Source: Mycteria americana (Eukaryota; Chordata; Aves; Ciconiiformes; Ciconiidae). Taken from it: DNA of 64,000 nt. The position numbers were made by a program, and so were the translations under genes. Shown piece by piece: positions 1 through 13,700 of the stretch. The notes beneath the pieces are model-generated. The model had not been told where the DNA came from, made no database searches, and saw only the letters and a program-made list of their open reading frames with translations. How positions within the stretch are numbered: the stretch's first letter is position 1; the number at the start of each line of letters is the position of its first letter. The DNA lies in the NCBI RefSeq assembly GCF_035582795.1, contig NC_134367.1, positions 87,713,062 to 87,777,061 on the forward strand. The letters are read 5' to 3'.

Positions 1-1710
1 CTATGAAAAAAGATAACCACAATATCTACCAGTGTCCCCTGAAACCAAGTCATTAGCTGATAAAAAGAAATGTCTAGTATTGCTATTACTGCTAAAAACT
101 GTATTTTAAAGGGATTCTTATATCAACTCAGTGTTTGATCAAGCCATGGAAATATGCCTGCTAAATCATTATGCCTTGTGATCTTCATGTTTGCTAGGAT
201 AGTAGGAGTAAAAACATATTTTAGGATATTTAATCCATATTATAGTCATAACATTTTTACTCATTCTAGCAAGAGCCACTGAAAGGCAGTGACCTGGGAA
301 ATTTATAGTTAGCATTTTGTGACCTTTATTTCAACAGCCTTTTAAAATGAAGATTAAAAAAATAATTAGACACTGGACTTAAATGTAACTTTCAAATGTT
401 CTTGAATCCCAAAATAGCTGTTAAGGAAAGCAGTGTTGAAGTTTGGGATTGCAAGTTATTTAATGAAAGACAATTACTTTCACCATCAGAAAAATCACCC
501 CCCTGTGGCTCTCTGTGCAGGAACTGCTTTCTTCTCCTTCCTTGTTAGCAGCAGTAAATGTATCTTCTTGCCTGGCAAGAAAAGTGGTTCAAATCTCTGT
601 TGGAGGGGTTGTCTTTTCAAGAGTAGCAGAGTTCACAGAGCACTAAACTACAGGAAAACATTCCTTCTGCTGCCACAGACTTTCCTGTGTGGCTTGTCTT
701 CAGCTTGGTTACTTGTATGAGATATAGTACTGTCCCACTGTAGAGAAATGTGAGGATAATTTGGGGTGATCAGGCAGTACAGTGATGGAGGAGCCATATG
801 GAGATACCCACTGTTTCAGGACACAAAGTAGATTCTACTGGAGAAGCTTTATGTTGGGGTCCTTTTTGCCTTGTATCTCATGCAGTTAGTTTCCCCAGAA
901 TGCTAATGCATGCAAATCCCTGCAATCTTGATTTGGCAGCATTTTGCATCTCCTTTCCACTGGATGCCAACAAACTGATAAAAACAAGTTGAAAACTATT
1001 TTAGATTCAGATCACTGCCACAAGTTTGAAGGAACAAACAGCACTGGGCTTGAAAGATTATCAGGAACAGTAAATTTGTCAATTGGCAGTGCTTCACTCT
1101 TTGTGGAGAAGTCAAAATTGTCTTTTTCAGGCTAATGATCTGTTCCTAAGGAAAGCTATTTCAGTTAGAACATGGTTTTCAGGGGTAATATTCTCAACAG
1201 TTTCCCTCCATCTCTTCTGCTACTTTTATAGTAGCATTAACTATCTCTGGTTCAAGTCCATAATACTTCAGCAGCTGCTCACTTTGAAATGACAAAAACC
1301 CCTACAGACTTGGAATGGCATAAATATGTTTAAAGACTTTTTATTTATAGAAAAGACTGAAAGACTTTTGTTTGTCTCATTCTTCCCAAGTAGCGCTAGC
1401 CAAAAATATTTCAATGCAGTGCTTTTCAGTCAGAAAACACGATTCCAAGGAAATTACACCATTTAGTGGAATTGCGTTCATTAGTGTCAAACTCATATGA
1501 GAAATTAGTAATGATCATGATACACACTCAGAGTACAGTCCAGGCAACAGCTTGCCTCAAACTGCCAGCCACCTGACATAATCATAAAAAACTGGGCCAG
1601 ACCATGCATCTGGGTAAAGCATTATTACGTCTGACAGCCTGGATGCTAGGTGATTAGCTGCCAGGGAACTAAGCTGTCCAGGTGAAGTTCATAGTATTCT
1701 GCTCAAGACG

Positions 1711-1741
1711 GAAAGAAAGAGACAAGAAAGAAAGAAAGAAA
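1711..1741. repeat. (GAAA)n microsatellite
   Basis: Tetranucleotide GAAA repeats interrupted once by GACAA near the middle, on the plus strand. Confidence 0.85.
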
Positions 1742-4700
1742 GGGGAAGGAAACAGGGGTCCTCAACAAAAGTAATTTACGAAGTGAAGTGACAGAGTCAT
1801 TGTGTTAAAGAGCCAAGAAGGGGAAGATTCAAGCCCACATTCAGACATCCATATTTGGGCATATAAAATCTAGACGCTTGGGTATGAACTAAATGTATAG
1901 GCTTCCATTGTAGTCAGTGGAGATCTAAGTCTCCATAGTTTTGTACCCATGTAGGTGCCTGTTGCCACCTGAGATGCCCTAGGGTATTCAAGGCATCCAC
2001 AGTTGACTGATAAATTTGATACAGGACCAGCAGGAGACCTGCACCCTTGTGGAGTAGCAACTCCAGGCCATGCAGTTGTGATGAGCAGGCATCACCATCG
2101 ATACAGTTTTCAGTCAAGACAGGCAGTGTAATCCACCAACCTTGGCATTTGATCAAACACATGTATCTGCTTCAAGATAAGCGGAGTAACTCTCTAGACT
2201 CCAAAACCCATGAAGCATCCTCTTTAAGTTAGGGTAGGTCCATGCACACACACAGCTATCCACTTACAGATGGCCAAGACAGCCTCGGTTGCTGTTTTAA
2301 GCAGCATTCCTCTTTCAGAACTTTGCAAGTGTCTTCACTCAGCATTATACATGTGAGGCTGGAGGAATGGATGCCCATTTTAGCAAGGGTCTTCTGCATC
2401 TCATCTTTTTCAGGACTCACCAGGCCATGAGGTATAAGATCTGAGCAACCAGTCATCTGGAGATATAAAAATGTTGTTATCCACTTTATGGCAACAATGT
2501 CTTTGAGGCATGGTGTTGAGACAGGCCCCCACGCTATTCTTGTTTTCCATTTTTACATAATCCCATAGTTATGGTTCTTGATTTTGGTGAAGGAACTAAG
2601 GATAGATGGGTCTCCTTTCACTCTTACACTTCAAAAGGTTATGAGATCCAAAGGCCCTCTACAAGCTCACATGTAACCCCATGGACACTGCTGTCCACAA
2701 AATCCAGACTTGTAGTCATGGAGCTCCTACGCACCAGTGTTCAAATGGAGACTTTCAGGGATACTGAAGGGTAGGAAGAGGTAATGATTCCTTCTGCTCT
2801 CTTGCTTTCTGTGAGCAGCTTCATATATCAGCACAAAGACACACTTCTTCCAGCTTACAACTAATGATAATTACTCCAGACAGTCCATGCCTAGGGGTCA
2901 GCCAGATGCTGGTTTTCACACTCCCTGGCCAGTGTCTCAGGACCCAGCTGCACTAACCCCTTGTTCACAGACTACTCATGAAGAACAAGCTGTCCCCTTG
3001 GCTCCTCAGCCCCACTCAGCTTCACCAGCCCAGGTCTTAGTGACTTTTCTTTGCAACCTGCACCAAAGTTGCAATGTCTAGCCTGACTCTCCTTTGCCAA
3101 AGACCCTGAGTCTATCTCATGCCTGCTGTGTCTTCCCCATGCTGTTCTGCAGCGATTGTGGAGCTCTGGTTTGGTTGAGCATTACCTAACGAGCACGCTG
3201 GCTCCTTCCAGTCATTCCCATGGTTTTTACCTTGTTTCACTCTGTCCACATTTTAGTGCAATGTTAAAATCACAGCTTTAACTTTCTAAGTCAGAAAGGA
3301 GGGTGAACGTTCATTCTGCAACCTAAATTGTGTCTCACGGGTGATTGACTAAGGGCAGCTATGAAATAGGTACTTGGTAATCTCAGTACAAATGTATTTA
3401 TAAATATATATATGTATACATACATGCTAACTACAAAATCAAATAACAAGGTAGAAAAGAATAAAGACCAACCAAAAGCAGTTCATAATTTTATCCTGCA
3501 GCACCTCTGGTACAATGAGAAGATAAATCTGGAGGAAAACATAGCATAAATGTTATCTACATCTATACCACCTATATTTATCCCTTTGTCTGGAAGAGAC
3601 CAGAGAAGAGTCTGTAAAGATCACTGCAAAACCTGAACTCAGTGCTTGGTCAGTGCATTTTGGACAGTCATGCTACAGGCATAATACTAAACCATCTTTC
3701 TCTAGTATGTTGCAGAATGTGCCTTTGAATCCCAGCTATGATAGCCAGTGTGTATCCTTTAGAGACGGTGGCTGGTTTACTTGGCAACAGTCATGAGCTT
3801 CTCTTTCAGCTACTTCAGAGAACGCTCTGAAGCCTGTTAACAACCACAATCAGCAGGATGCTGGCTGTCTAGTCTTTGGTCTACCACAGAGATCACATTT
3901 GCAACAGAGGAATCAGCAGTCCGTTGTGCTGATATTATGGTGGATGTAACTGTTGAGACAATTAGGCTTTTTTTTTTTTTTTAAAGAATGATGTTGTAGA
4001 GACAAAGGGAGACAGTACTTTTGTTTAGTAATATTGCTGCTTTACAAGAATACTCTGTAGACTTGAGTCTTCAGGTGGGAACTAAGCGTCACCAGAACTT
4101 TGCAGGTTCTTGCTGCCAGCCCCCTGGGCAACAGCAGATTGAGTAAAATGATTGTCTGTACCACACAGGTTTGCCTGAAAAACAGTGTAACATCACTCAA
4201 ATCAGGGAGTGCAACAAACTGTTTCTATTGATCCAGCAGATCTGTCAGAAAAATATTGCTATTATTTTCAGGACTTCCAGACATGCAGTGGAAAGGAACA
4301 TCATTATGGATTCATATGGAAGCTCCCAAGACAAGAGACTTAGCTTGCATGGCCATATCTTTTCCAAAGCCATCTACAGTAGCAACGAGATGACTGAGCT
4401 ACAAAGATGTATGTAGACTAGGGAAAGAATAAAGCCAAAACCTAATTAAAGTACTAGCATAGAGTTTTACAGGAGTGTGAAATTGCTGTGAAAGATGTCC
4501 ATGTTTACACAGCAAACTGAAGTACAGTCCAAGGAGCATGTACTGTATTGAATCCATTAGGGATGTAGAAAAAAGTTTACCCTGCCTTTATGAATTATTA
4601 ACGGGGACAGAAAGTGACCATGTAGAGAAGGGGAAGCAGGAGAAGCGTGTGCTTCACCGAGTGGGAAGGGAATAGGGAGAACAGTTTGCAGCAGTGATAT

Positions 4701-6212
4701 TGCTTCCTGGCCTCCCCATCCCACTTGTATTTTCTCCTCCCCCAGCATATTTTTCAGACCTTTGATGTATATTCTTCAGCTTGAGAAAATATTAACAATC
4801 CTTGTCCTTAATTTTAAGCAAGTTAGATTTGGGAAACTGTCAATAGGAAAGATGTTATAAGTTAGTAAGTCTCATTATGACTTGACCAAAGTTTAGCCAC
4901 ATTTGAGAACTTTGGACTGAAAATACAACCTTCCAGGGAAAAACTAGCAGGTTTTAAAATTAAAGCATGCTCCTCTCTCCTTTAGAAGGGAGAAACACAT
5001 GAGGAAATAACTCTCCAATATTATCTAACTGGGGTGTAGAAGAGTGAGAGGAGGCCTATTTCAGAAAGGATATAGAGAGAACTTTAGGAGAACTGGGAAA
5101 GAACAAGAATAAGCCAGAATATATAGGAAAACCTTTTCTAGGCAACACAAATTTACAGTTGACTAAAGCAACTAATGTTTGGACCTGTGAAGAACAGCAG
5201 CTCTCCTTGAACTCACACTGACACCAAGAAAGGCACTGTGAGCCTTTGTCATAACACAGGAATTCCTGCACAGCACAGAAACGTCCTTGCTCATAGATGC
5301 TACATGGCTCCAAAATCACGGGAAAGTGTCACAAACACTAGGAAATGGACTGGCATGGTTTGGTGAAAATTACTTAAGTTCTTCAGCCTTGTACTGTTCT
5401 GAAATGAGTGGAGTTCCTAATTTGGTGGCACATTTACTTATGAAGAAAGCAAAGTAACTACCTTAACTGAACAGGGAATATCTGACAATAAGAGGTAGGA
5501 TGTTCACTTACAAGCAGTATGACGCTGTAGCATAAAAGATCTCTTGAAGCTCTATTTGCAATTAAAAATCTCTTAGAATAGGTCTTCCAGTTGAGTTCAC
5601 ATATAATACAAATAGAACAGCTTTAGCTTCCCAAGAAGAATTGTCAGTCTGACATAATCACAATTCAGCGTGTGTCTACTGCCAACATCTGAGGCAACGC
5701 CAGACACAGTCCCTCAGTAGACTGGCAAAGAACAACCAGGAGAGCAGCTTTCCAGTTTTGGGGAAGTCTAGCAATGGTGGGGTACAGTATAACTAAAACT
5801 AGAAACAGCAACAGATAAAATTCTGTTAAGTAAAGACCGTCTCTTCTCTATGCATGTTACACTAGACTGTCCCTGATGGTAAGTCTTCTTTCCCATGAAA
5901 GTAACTCAATTCTTTCCTCGGTCATAGCAGAATGCTGCTCCCATCTGCACAGAGCACTCTATGTCCAGATATGATGCTTGGACAGTTTGCACCCTTGTGA
6001 GATCTGCTGCATTTTATACAAATTAAGCATTGTCCTTGGTACTCTGGAACAGGATGGACCTCTTCTCCTATCTTGTTTCATTTGTAGAGAAAGCACTAAG
6101 CATGTAATTGTCACCTCTAGGAAGGACAAACAGTTTAAGAGATGAGCTTTTGCAAAATGTAGCAAAGCCTGAAGAAAACGAAATCTGTAAGCATTCATGC
6201 AAGCTCACTATA

Positions 6213-6290
6213 AAAAAAAAAAAACCACACAACAAAAAAAAACCAAAAAACCAACCACAGCAAACCACCCCACACAAACCAAGAACACAC
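6213..6290. repeat. A-rich low-complexity tract (AAACC/CACA)
   Basis: Long A runs interspersed with CC and CAC, almost free of T and G for about 80 bp. It explains the lysine-rich open frame seen here on the plus strand. Confidence 0.8.
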
Positions 6291-9144
6291 AAAAACGTCA
6301 AACTCCAGCAATAAAAATACAATAGTCATGTTTGGCTTGATAACCCAACGGCTCCCTCTGCAGGGTGACACCTTATTTGGATAAAAAATGGTCTTGCTAT
6401 GTAATTGATGCACATCTCAAGCTGTTACCAAGGAAAGTTGACATATTCTTAGGACCAATGAATCCCTTATGTTCAGATATAACTGAGTATTATGTGCAAA
6501 ATAAATGATATATTAGATTTAAAGTACATGCCAATGCTGTCTCACTTTACATCATTCTCTTAAAAATTTCTGTAGAAATCAATTCAGTCCCTTTTCCCAC
6601 TGCCAAGTTGATGCTCTCTTCACAAATCTCCTTGCAATAAGGCAGAGTTCTCAAGTATGTTTTGCTTCCCTCTTTACTCACCAGAATCCACTCATTTGAG
6701 CCTTTCTGTTAGAAAAGAACACAATCTTGATGAAAGAATGTTGTAACTGGTTGAAAAAGAGAAAAAAATAGGAACATGGAAGGGCTTTCACTCAGAAAAA
6801 GTAATGCTTTGTTAATCTAAAAATTCAATTTCAAAGAAGAACAAATGCCTAGATAAAGAAAGGAAGACATGGTTACCAAATTTTCCTATATTTGACATTT
6901 TAGACATAATTTCTGTTGTTGTTCATTATCTTTCTGGGAAAGACATGATCATTTATATGCCTCTTTATAATGTTTCAAGGACCAGTTATTAGGAGATGAT
7001 GTTCAAAAAGTAAGGCCTGGGACATACTGTTCCTGGGAAATGTTCTGTCCGCTTCAGGCAGCAACATGTCCATTTCTAATCACTGATTTCTCATTTCACC
7101 TTGGAAGTTGGCAGCGTATGATCTCCCAAATTTCTTTCAAAAGCTGAGTGTCTTTTACAACAATACCCTGATCTGGATATATAAAATGTAGTTAGAGAAA
7201 ACTCAAAGTAAATATGATTATTATTCTGTCACACATTATTGCAGCAATAGGTACCAATAAGCTATTTCAATATAGTTATTGAAGCAAATACTCCCCACTG
7301 TCAGTACATTTCATAGCAATTCTCTGGAAAGCAGACACGCTATTAACTTTAATAGAAGTAGCTTCAGGGCAGGAGAGAGGCAGCTACATCTAAGCTTTTA
7401 CTTAAAATTTTAAATACATCTAATATTCATGAGTTGGACTATTTTGTCTAGCCATAAATACCTTTGTTACTTGAACTATTTATTTACTAAGCATCTCTAG
7501 ATGCTGTTATATACTCTTAAACATCCTAAGCATGTACTAGTCATATGACTACCATCATCTCCTCATACTAGAAGAAACATCAGGCATTGTTCTAGTATGT
7601 TTGAAAAGAAAAGAATGTCTTCCTACACTTAGACCTTTTTTTTACCCTCTCCTGTCCTACTATCCCCTCATTTAGAAGCTTTCAGGCAACTGAAAAACTG
7701 AAAACCATACATAGTTCTGTGATTTGTAAAGTTTTATCATTTTCTGATGGGTTCAAAGAAAACACTTATTTTACAACTATCTCTACAAAGCCACAAGTCA
7801 TGATTAATAGAAGCCATCATGTGAAATGGAGGTGTAGACTGGTATTGCGTGATGTATGTAGATGCTGTACTAACACTACCTACCCAAAAGATCTTTTAAG
7901 CTTGGCGCTGAAAGAGGGTTCAGAAGCGGACAAAAATCCTCTTCTGTATTTTACCTCTAGAATTCATGTTCAACAGCCCATCAAGCATACTTAAGACCCA
8001 ACTGGCAGACATGCTACTGACAGGGTGCTAAAATAAATGCGTATTTGGCATAAGGAAAGAAAATATTGATTGTGTAAGTGCCTCTTTCAGAAGGCTTCAG
8101 CATGCCTTAGGAAAAAAGTAATTGCAGATGGAATTTGCACAGACACTGTTCAATATATCAGCCATGGCCCATCCCATGTACTCAGTACACACCTCACACC
8201 AGCAGAGCAAACCAAATGAAAGGTACAGTGTATTGAGGGCATATTGATGTAAGTCAATTAGATAAACCATGAAGACAACGGGATACATGAAGATGAAGAG
8301 TATTTTCTCATTTCTGGCCTCAGATCCATCCATCATAGAAACAAAATCCCATTTTAGCTACACCTGGAAGCTCACTAATTTAACAGAAATTCAGTTAATA
8401 TAAATAAAGAAGAGGGTGGCAGCAAGCCTATTAAGTAAGGTGTAATAATTCTACACTATATCCAAGCCTCAGTCTCAATCATCTATCTATAGACTCGTGA
8501 AAACTAGCATGGCTAACCAGTACGCATACACTTTATTCTCCCTCAGAGCAGACCTCAGGCTGCTTTCAGAAGTAACAGATGGAATTTTACCTTTACTTGG
8601 AGAAGGTAAAGGAAAGTTTCAGCAAGGCAAAAAATGGATTTAGAACCACTTTAATATGCTCTCCAGCACCATGCCTACATAATCTATATAACCAGCCTTC
8701 TATCTGGCTGCATTCTCCAGAACGTGCAAAGACATAAGCTTCTCAAATTATCACTGTTGACAGGCCAGATTTCCTATTATCTACAGACATCAATTTCCCA
8801 TAATTTTTCAAAGACAGAAGTATATGCAATATAAACAAAATATAATAGACATGAAACAGTGAATCTTCCCATATGCAGGGGAAATGTGTAATGGAAATGG
8901 GTTTTTAGGAGGCCAGGCTCATTCTTCTATCAGCAGGTGCCGGGCTGAGCAAGCCACAAGAGGGAGCACAAACACTGTTGAAAACGCAACGAAACGTGAG
9001 GCAGAAGAGCCAGGTCCAGGCAGCGTTTGATGCCAAGTCTGTTGCTAATAACCTGCATTCTAATTTGTGCTGAAAATCAATTTAATTTCCTCTTCAGCTT
9101 TAATGCGTTTCAAGTAATTCTTCAATACTAATCTGGTAAGGGGG

Positions 9145-9160
9145 GAGAGAGAGAGAGAGA
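9145..9160. repeat. (GA)8 microsatellite
   Basis: Eight uninterrupted GA units following a short G run. Confidence 0.85.
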
Positions 9161-12100
9161 AAGGCATTCATAATGTTCAGCTTGAGCTGGATAAATGCAA
9201 TGCAGAGCCAGATCAGAGCAGCAGGCAAAGTGGCCTTGGGTGTTAGACAAGTGGGCCTAAAAGGCTGGAGCACTTGCCTGTGGCAGGAGAAAGGGAGATC
9301 AGCTGTGCACGTCTCCCTCTCGCTTTTCATCCTGCTATTTCTGCCACCCAGGGAGGGACTGGGGCATGTGCAAGGACCAGTCCAACCCAAAAGGGGCACC
9401 TACTGCCAACCTTTAATAGCAGCAGGAACGGGCATCCCCACCCTCTGGGACTGTTCCAGCCTCACCTCCTCCTCCTCTTTTCCTTTACGAGAGGCAAAAA
9501 ATAAGGCTCCTTAACTGTGGTAAAATGGACTGAAAGTACCTGTTGTCAGGTATTTTCTTTTGGCAAACTGAGATGTTTATATGTGGATCAAATATCAGTT
9601 TCTGAAATCTTCCACCATCATCATCATCAGATTTTTCTCATTCTTACCTCTGAATATTATACAGTCAAATTCTGTTCTTGAGCTGAAGGTTGTTTATATA
9701 AGCCAAGGATAAATATATTCTTAAAGGCTGTTCTTTCTGGATGGTTTAGCACAATATAGTGCTTGAATATCCATTTCACTTAGCTGTTGCAGTATTCTAG
9801 CAGGAAGCAGCAGCAGGATACTGCTGTTATGCAAAGGACAGGAGCACAAAGGATAATGCCTGTGAATACTGATCTCTTGACTGATGTAATCATTGGGATA
9901 AAAGGTAATGTCTTAGTAGTATAAGACCCAACTCTTCTGCGTGAAGTCAGATACATTCAGCATAAATCTAGCTTCTTCCGGGAGCTGAAAGAGGAGGAAG
10001 GTCACAAGGCTGCAGAGCAGATCTGCACCACACATCCTGCAGTTTCTTGCCTCCCTGGGATCCAGGACAGAAGCAGAAGCCCCTGCACTGGCAGATCAGT
10101 GGACACAGCCTCAGGATTCATGACTGCCTCAAAACACAGAATGAGAAGGGAACTTTTCCACAGCGTGAAGGAGATGTGGAGGCGCCTGACACACGAGCTG
10201 CTGGGAGGCAATTTAACTGAGGCTCCTGCATTTGCAGGTTATAAATGGCATTCTAGCTAAATCATTGTATCTATTTTTCCAGTAACGCAGGAAATCAATG
10301 AAACATTGTTAAGAGAAATTAATTGGCTCTGAGGCTATCATGGTACGCACCACACCTGCCACTTCCCTTTGCATGACAGCATCATGCAAGTTCTTACCAA
10401 CTAGTTTATTTAAAATCTCCATAAATAATGTACCCTTCTCATTTCTTCTTACCCTTTTGCCCTTCACACTTTCTCCTTCTCCTTTTCCTCTTTCTTAATC
10501 TGCATTTCTGTTACTTTAGGAACAGCTAATGGTCCAAATGTTAATGCTAAGCATCTTCCTCTTCCATTCCCTGTAATAGGAGAGAAAGGTCCCGCATAAG
10601 TCTCTGCATCTGCACTGTAATAAACCAGCCAGTTGTGACATCCCCAGAATAGACCAAAGACAGACTTAAAATTTCAAAAAAAAACCCAACCAAATCTGTA
10701 AATAACCTGGCGATACTCAAAGACTGACTGTTACAAAACTTACATTCTGTAGCAGGGTGTGAATTTTGCATCAGTGCTGCAGTTACTCATAGAAAATAGT
10801 TGAGCTTAAAAGATGAGCAAATAGGACTGCTAACTTCACATGGCCACAGTCATAAAGCTAGTGACACTTTACAGGCTCTAAGAACAAGTTACCTCAAACA
10901 GTTCACAAAATGTATCATTTTAGGCCACCAATTTACAAAAAGTAGCCAAGATAAAAAATTTACAATAATTTTAAATGTTTAGTTTTCATACATTGTTACA
11001 TAATTGTTGGTGTTCCATGTATTGTAGTAGTAAATGTGTCACACCAATTATTTAAAAATCATATACTGTTATTGTTAATTACTCAAATTTTACCTTCATA
11101 AATCTGAACAGTGGACAGTTTCTCTTTACAGTCCCTATACTTGTTCTTTACAAAAAGATCAACTGGAATCCTGAGTGCTATTGTTTTTTCCGTGCCTAAT
11201 GATACCCTTCAAGCTGTATCCAACAAGTGACAATACCAAACCATCTCCCTCTCAGTAGGAAAAAATATATTTCACTGAGAACACATTGATATAAATAAGG
11301 TGCATTTAATCACTCATTGAAGGCTCAATATACAGAAAATACTAAAATACCAAACATTTTGTTAAAAGGATGGAATCATTACATGGAACGCTAATGTACA
11401 TTTTTCTTCCTTTGTAAATATAAATGTGCATAGATGTAGTGATCATTGGCTGAAAACATAGTTCTTGACATGGCAATGAACATGCTTTAGTAAGGGCAGA
11501 TCTTTGACATGGTAAGACAATGTATCTATGCATTTGTAGCAAAACAAAAATAACAAATATGAAAGAAACAAAGACAAGTATTTATCATCTGTTTTCTCTC
11601 AGATTATATGATTTAATCTAGAAACCAGAGTGGACTCTGGATGCACTTTTAAACATGACACAGAGCCAGATTACCAGTACTAAAGCTCTAGAGGGCTACA
11701 CATATAAGGAATTTACCTCTTCAAAAGCACGGGCACAAGCACAAAGTCAGTCACTTGCTCTCAGTTAAGGTCACTCCCTTCTCCCAGGAACTAGCTGAAA
11801 GCTTCTACATTTAGACCCTGATTTTTTTCTATTTAATTTTTAAGTGTTATTCTTGACTGCAGGACCACTGGCTACTGGTGCCAACAGTTACTCAGCATGT
11901 TTCCTTTATACCTCTCAGAAGGTTTGTCCCCGGGGAAGCAAATAGTTTTTAATTGTTTTTCTTACAGCTTTCGCAGAGATGGAAAAGCTGCATGTTGCAG
12001 ATCCACACTGCCCATTTAGCAGACTGAGGCAGAGAAATTACACTGGTACAATGAATGTGGTAGAGAATCAGCCGCCATAATTCAAAATTAGTTCTCTAAC

Positions 12101-12457
12101 TTACTTATGCAGTGCTGACAGGCAGCCATGTCTGGGGCAGAATCCTGTCGCCATTTTGTACCAGCAATACTTAGGTTTTACAATTACAAAGGTGAGGGAA
12201 AAAAAAAAAAGAAAAACTTATCTGTTCTGTTTACTGAGCTCCAAGTAGGACAATCATTACTCACACTGCAACTTCGGCAAAAGTTACACTGCTCTTCTCT
12301 AACTGTTACTTTCACCAAAGTGCCAGAACAGGTTGAAGATTAATATAGGATGTCACTCCTGGTCCATGTACAGAATAAGTGGATGCAAGATAAAGATGCA
12401 TGTATTGTAACAATAACAGAAAAAAAGATTCTGAGTCTCCCTTTTCACTGACCTTTT

Positions 12458-12463
12458 TTTATT
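12458..12463 (-). terminator. OPN3: Candidate OPN3 polyadenylation signal (AATAAA)
   Basis: A perfect AATAAA hexamer on the minus strand, inside a T-run on the plus strand. It is the first one after the OPN3 stop once the CR1 has been passed. There is no transcript evidence, and a chance hexamer is possible in AT-rich DNA. Confidence 0.3.
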
Positions 12464-12754
12464 GGTGCTTTGATCTGCATTTTCTTCACTATGTAGCTCA
12501 GGATTGCTCAGGATTCCTACCAGCTAGCACCGAGAGAACGGCTTGCTGAGTACACAGGGACAGCTTTCTTGTGGCTTCTGGTTTAACCACAGCCCCAGTC
12601 ATTGTCGACATCACTTCTCCCACCCCCCCGCACCCTGCAAAGCACCAATTCAGACCAACTAAACTGCAGCCAACTTCAAATGTTCCTCCCTCTTCCCTGC
12701 TAACTCTGTATGCTGGGAGTGGTAGCAAGTCAGGGATCACAGCATGACTCAAGA

Positions 12755-13665
12755 TGGTAGGAAACTCAGGAAGTCTCTAGTCTGACCTGTTCCACTGCTT
12801 GGCTATCCTCAGGGTGAAAAAGCTTTTCCTTACATCCCAACCAAATCTCTTGTTTCAGTTCATGCTCGTTGTCTCTGATCCTTCCGTTATGCATCGCCCT
12901 GAAGAGCCTGGCTCCATCTTCTTGAAAACCTCTCCATCTCTATTGGAAGGCTGCTATTAGGTTCCCCTGAAGCTGTCTCATCTCCAGGCTGGTCAAGCAC
13001 AGCTCCCCCAGCCTCTTCTCACAGGCCAAGTACTCCAATCCCTGACAATCTTGGGGGACTCCACTGAACTCACCTCAGTTTACAAATGTCTTTCTTGTAT
13101 TGGGGTCCCAAAACTGGATGTAGTACCTAGATGTAGTCTAATGAGGGCTGAGTCAAAAGCATAATCACTTCAGACTACTGGCTCCAATCCTGTCAGTACA
13201 GCCTGGGATGCTGGTGCCCTTCCTTGCTGCCAGGGCACACTGCAGGCTCATGCCCTGCTTCATTGAGCAACAGGACCCCATGTCCTTTTCCACAGAGCTG
13301 CATCCCAGGCAGCCAGGGCCCAGCCTGCTCTGCTGCAGCATCATTCTTCCTTCCCAAGTGCAGGACTTTGTGCTTGCCCTTACTGAACTTCCTAACTTTT
13401 CTGTCAGCGCATTCCTCCAGCCTGACCAAGTTCTCCTGAATGGCAATCCTAAAATATGCTTTGAAAAAATTCAAAGTAAAGACATCCATCAGCAATTTTG
13501 GCACAGATGCAGAGATTTCAGTACTGTGACCAAAACTGAACTGCCTGCAGAGCTTCAGATGCAAAATCCCTTCAGTATTTCACAGCTTAAGAATTTGGTT
13601 TCCTTTGGCAGCCCACAGACACCACCACTGAAACCGGTCTCCAACCTAAACAGTCTACTAGCTGA
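12755..13665 (-). mobile_element. CR1 LINE fragment (3' half), sense to OPN3
   Basis: Read on the minus strand, this is the end of CR1 ORF2 followed by its 3' UTR, in degraded form. A translation around 13193-13450 contains RLEECADRKVRKFSKGKH and then VLHLGRKN. This matches the equivalent part of the second CR1 copy near 54.45 kb (RLEKWADRNLLRFNKG). The upstream edge (about 13665) is recognisable only by weak similarity to the CR1 segment before the ORF2 motifs. The downstream edge at about 12755 lacks the octamer tail, so the 3' end is eroded. Frameshifts and stops make it inactive. Confidence 0.85.
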
Positions 13666-13700
13666 AGTCCACCTCATTCTCATGTCTCTTTAGCTCATCC

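Larger units (their letters stand above)
1..12457. other. Intergenic / possible distal OPN3 3' flank, no gene recognised
   Basis: AT-rich sequence with only short unconvincing open frames. I looked for exons of KMO, the gene convergent with OPN3 in mammals, and recognised none. Contents include a GAAA microsatellite (1711-1741), an A-rich CA/AAC tract (about 6213-6290), a GA dinucleotide repeat (9145-9160) and a relatively GC-rich patch at about 9.17-9.51 kb. A minus-strand open frame at 8097-8336 has hydrophobic stretches but no recognisable family. Confidence 0.6.
12458..13700 (-). other. OPN3: OPN3 3' UTR, proposed proximal part
   Basis: Transcription leaving the OPN3 stop codon runs leftward through a CR1 element and then unique sequence. 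The first AATAAA beyond the CR1 on the minus strand is at 12463-12458, about 1.24 kb past the stop. Whether this signal is used is inference. Later TTTATT motifs on the plus strand, for example near 10405, could give a longer UTR. Confidence 0.35.

Noticed and set aside
6195-6413. Phe/Trp-rich open frames on the minus strand
   Set aside because: They are translations of the A-rich CA/AAC low-complexity tract.
13193-13693. Open frames of 93-161 codons just beyond the OPN3 stop
   Set aside because: They derive from the CR1 fragment. The plus-strand frame is antisense to the CR1, and the minus-strand ones are degraded CR1 ORF2.
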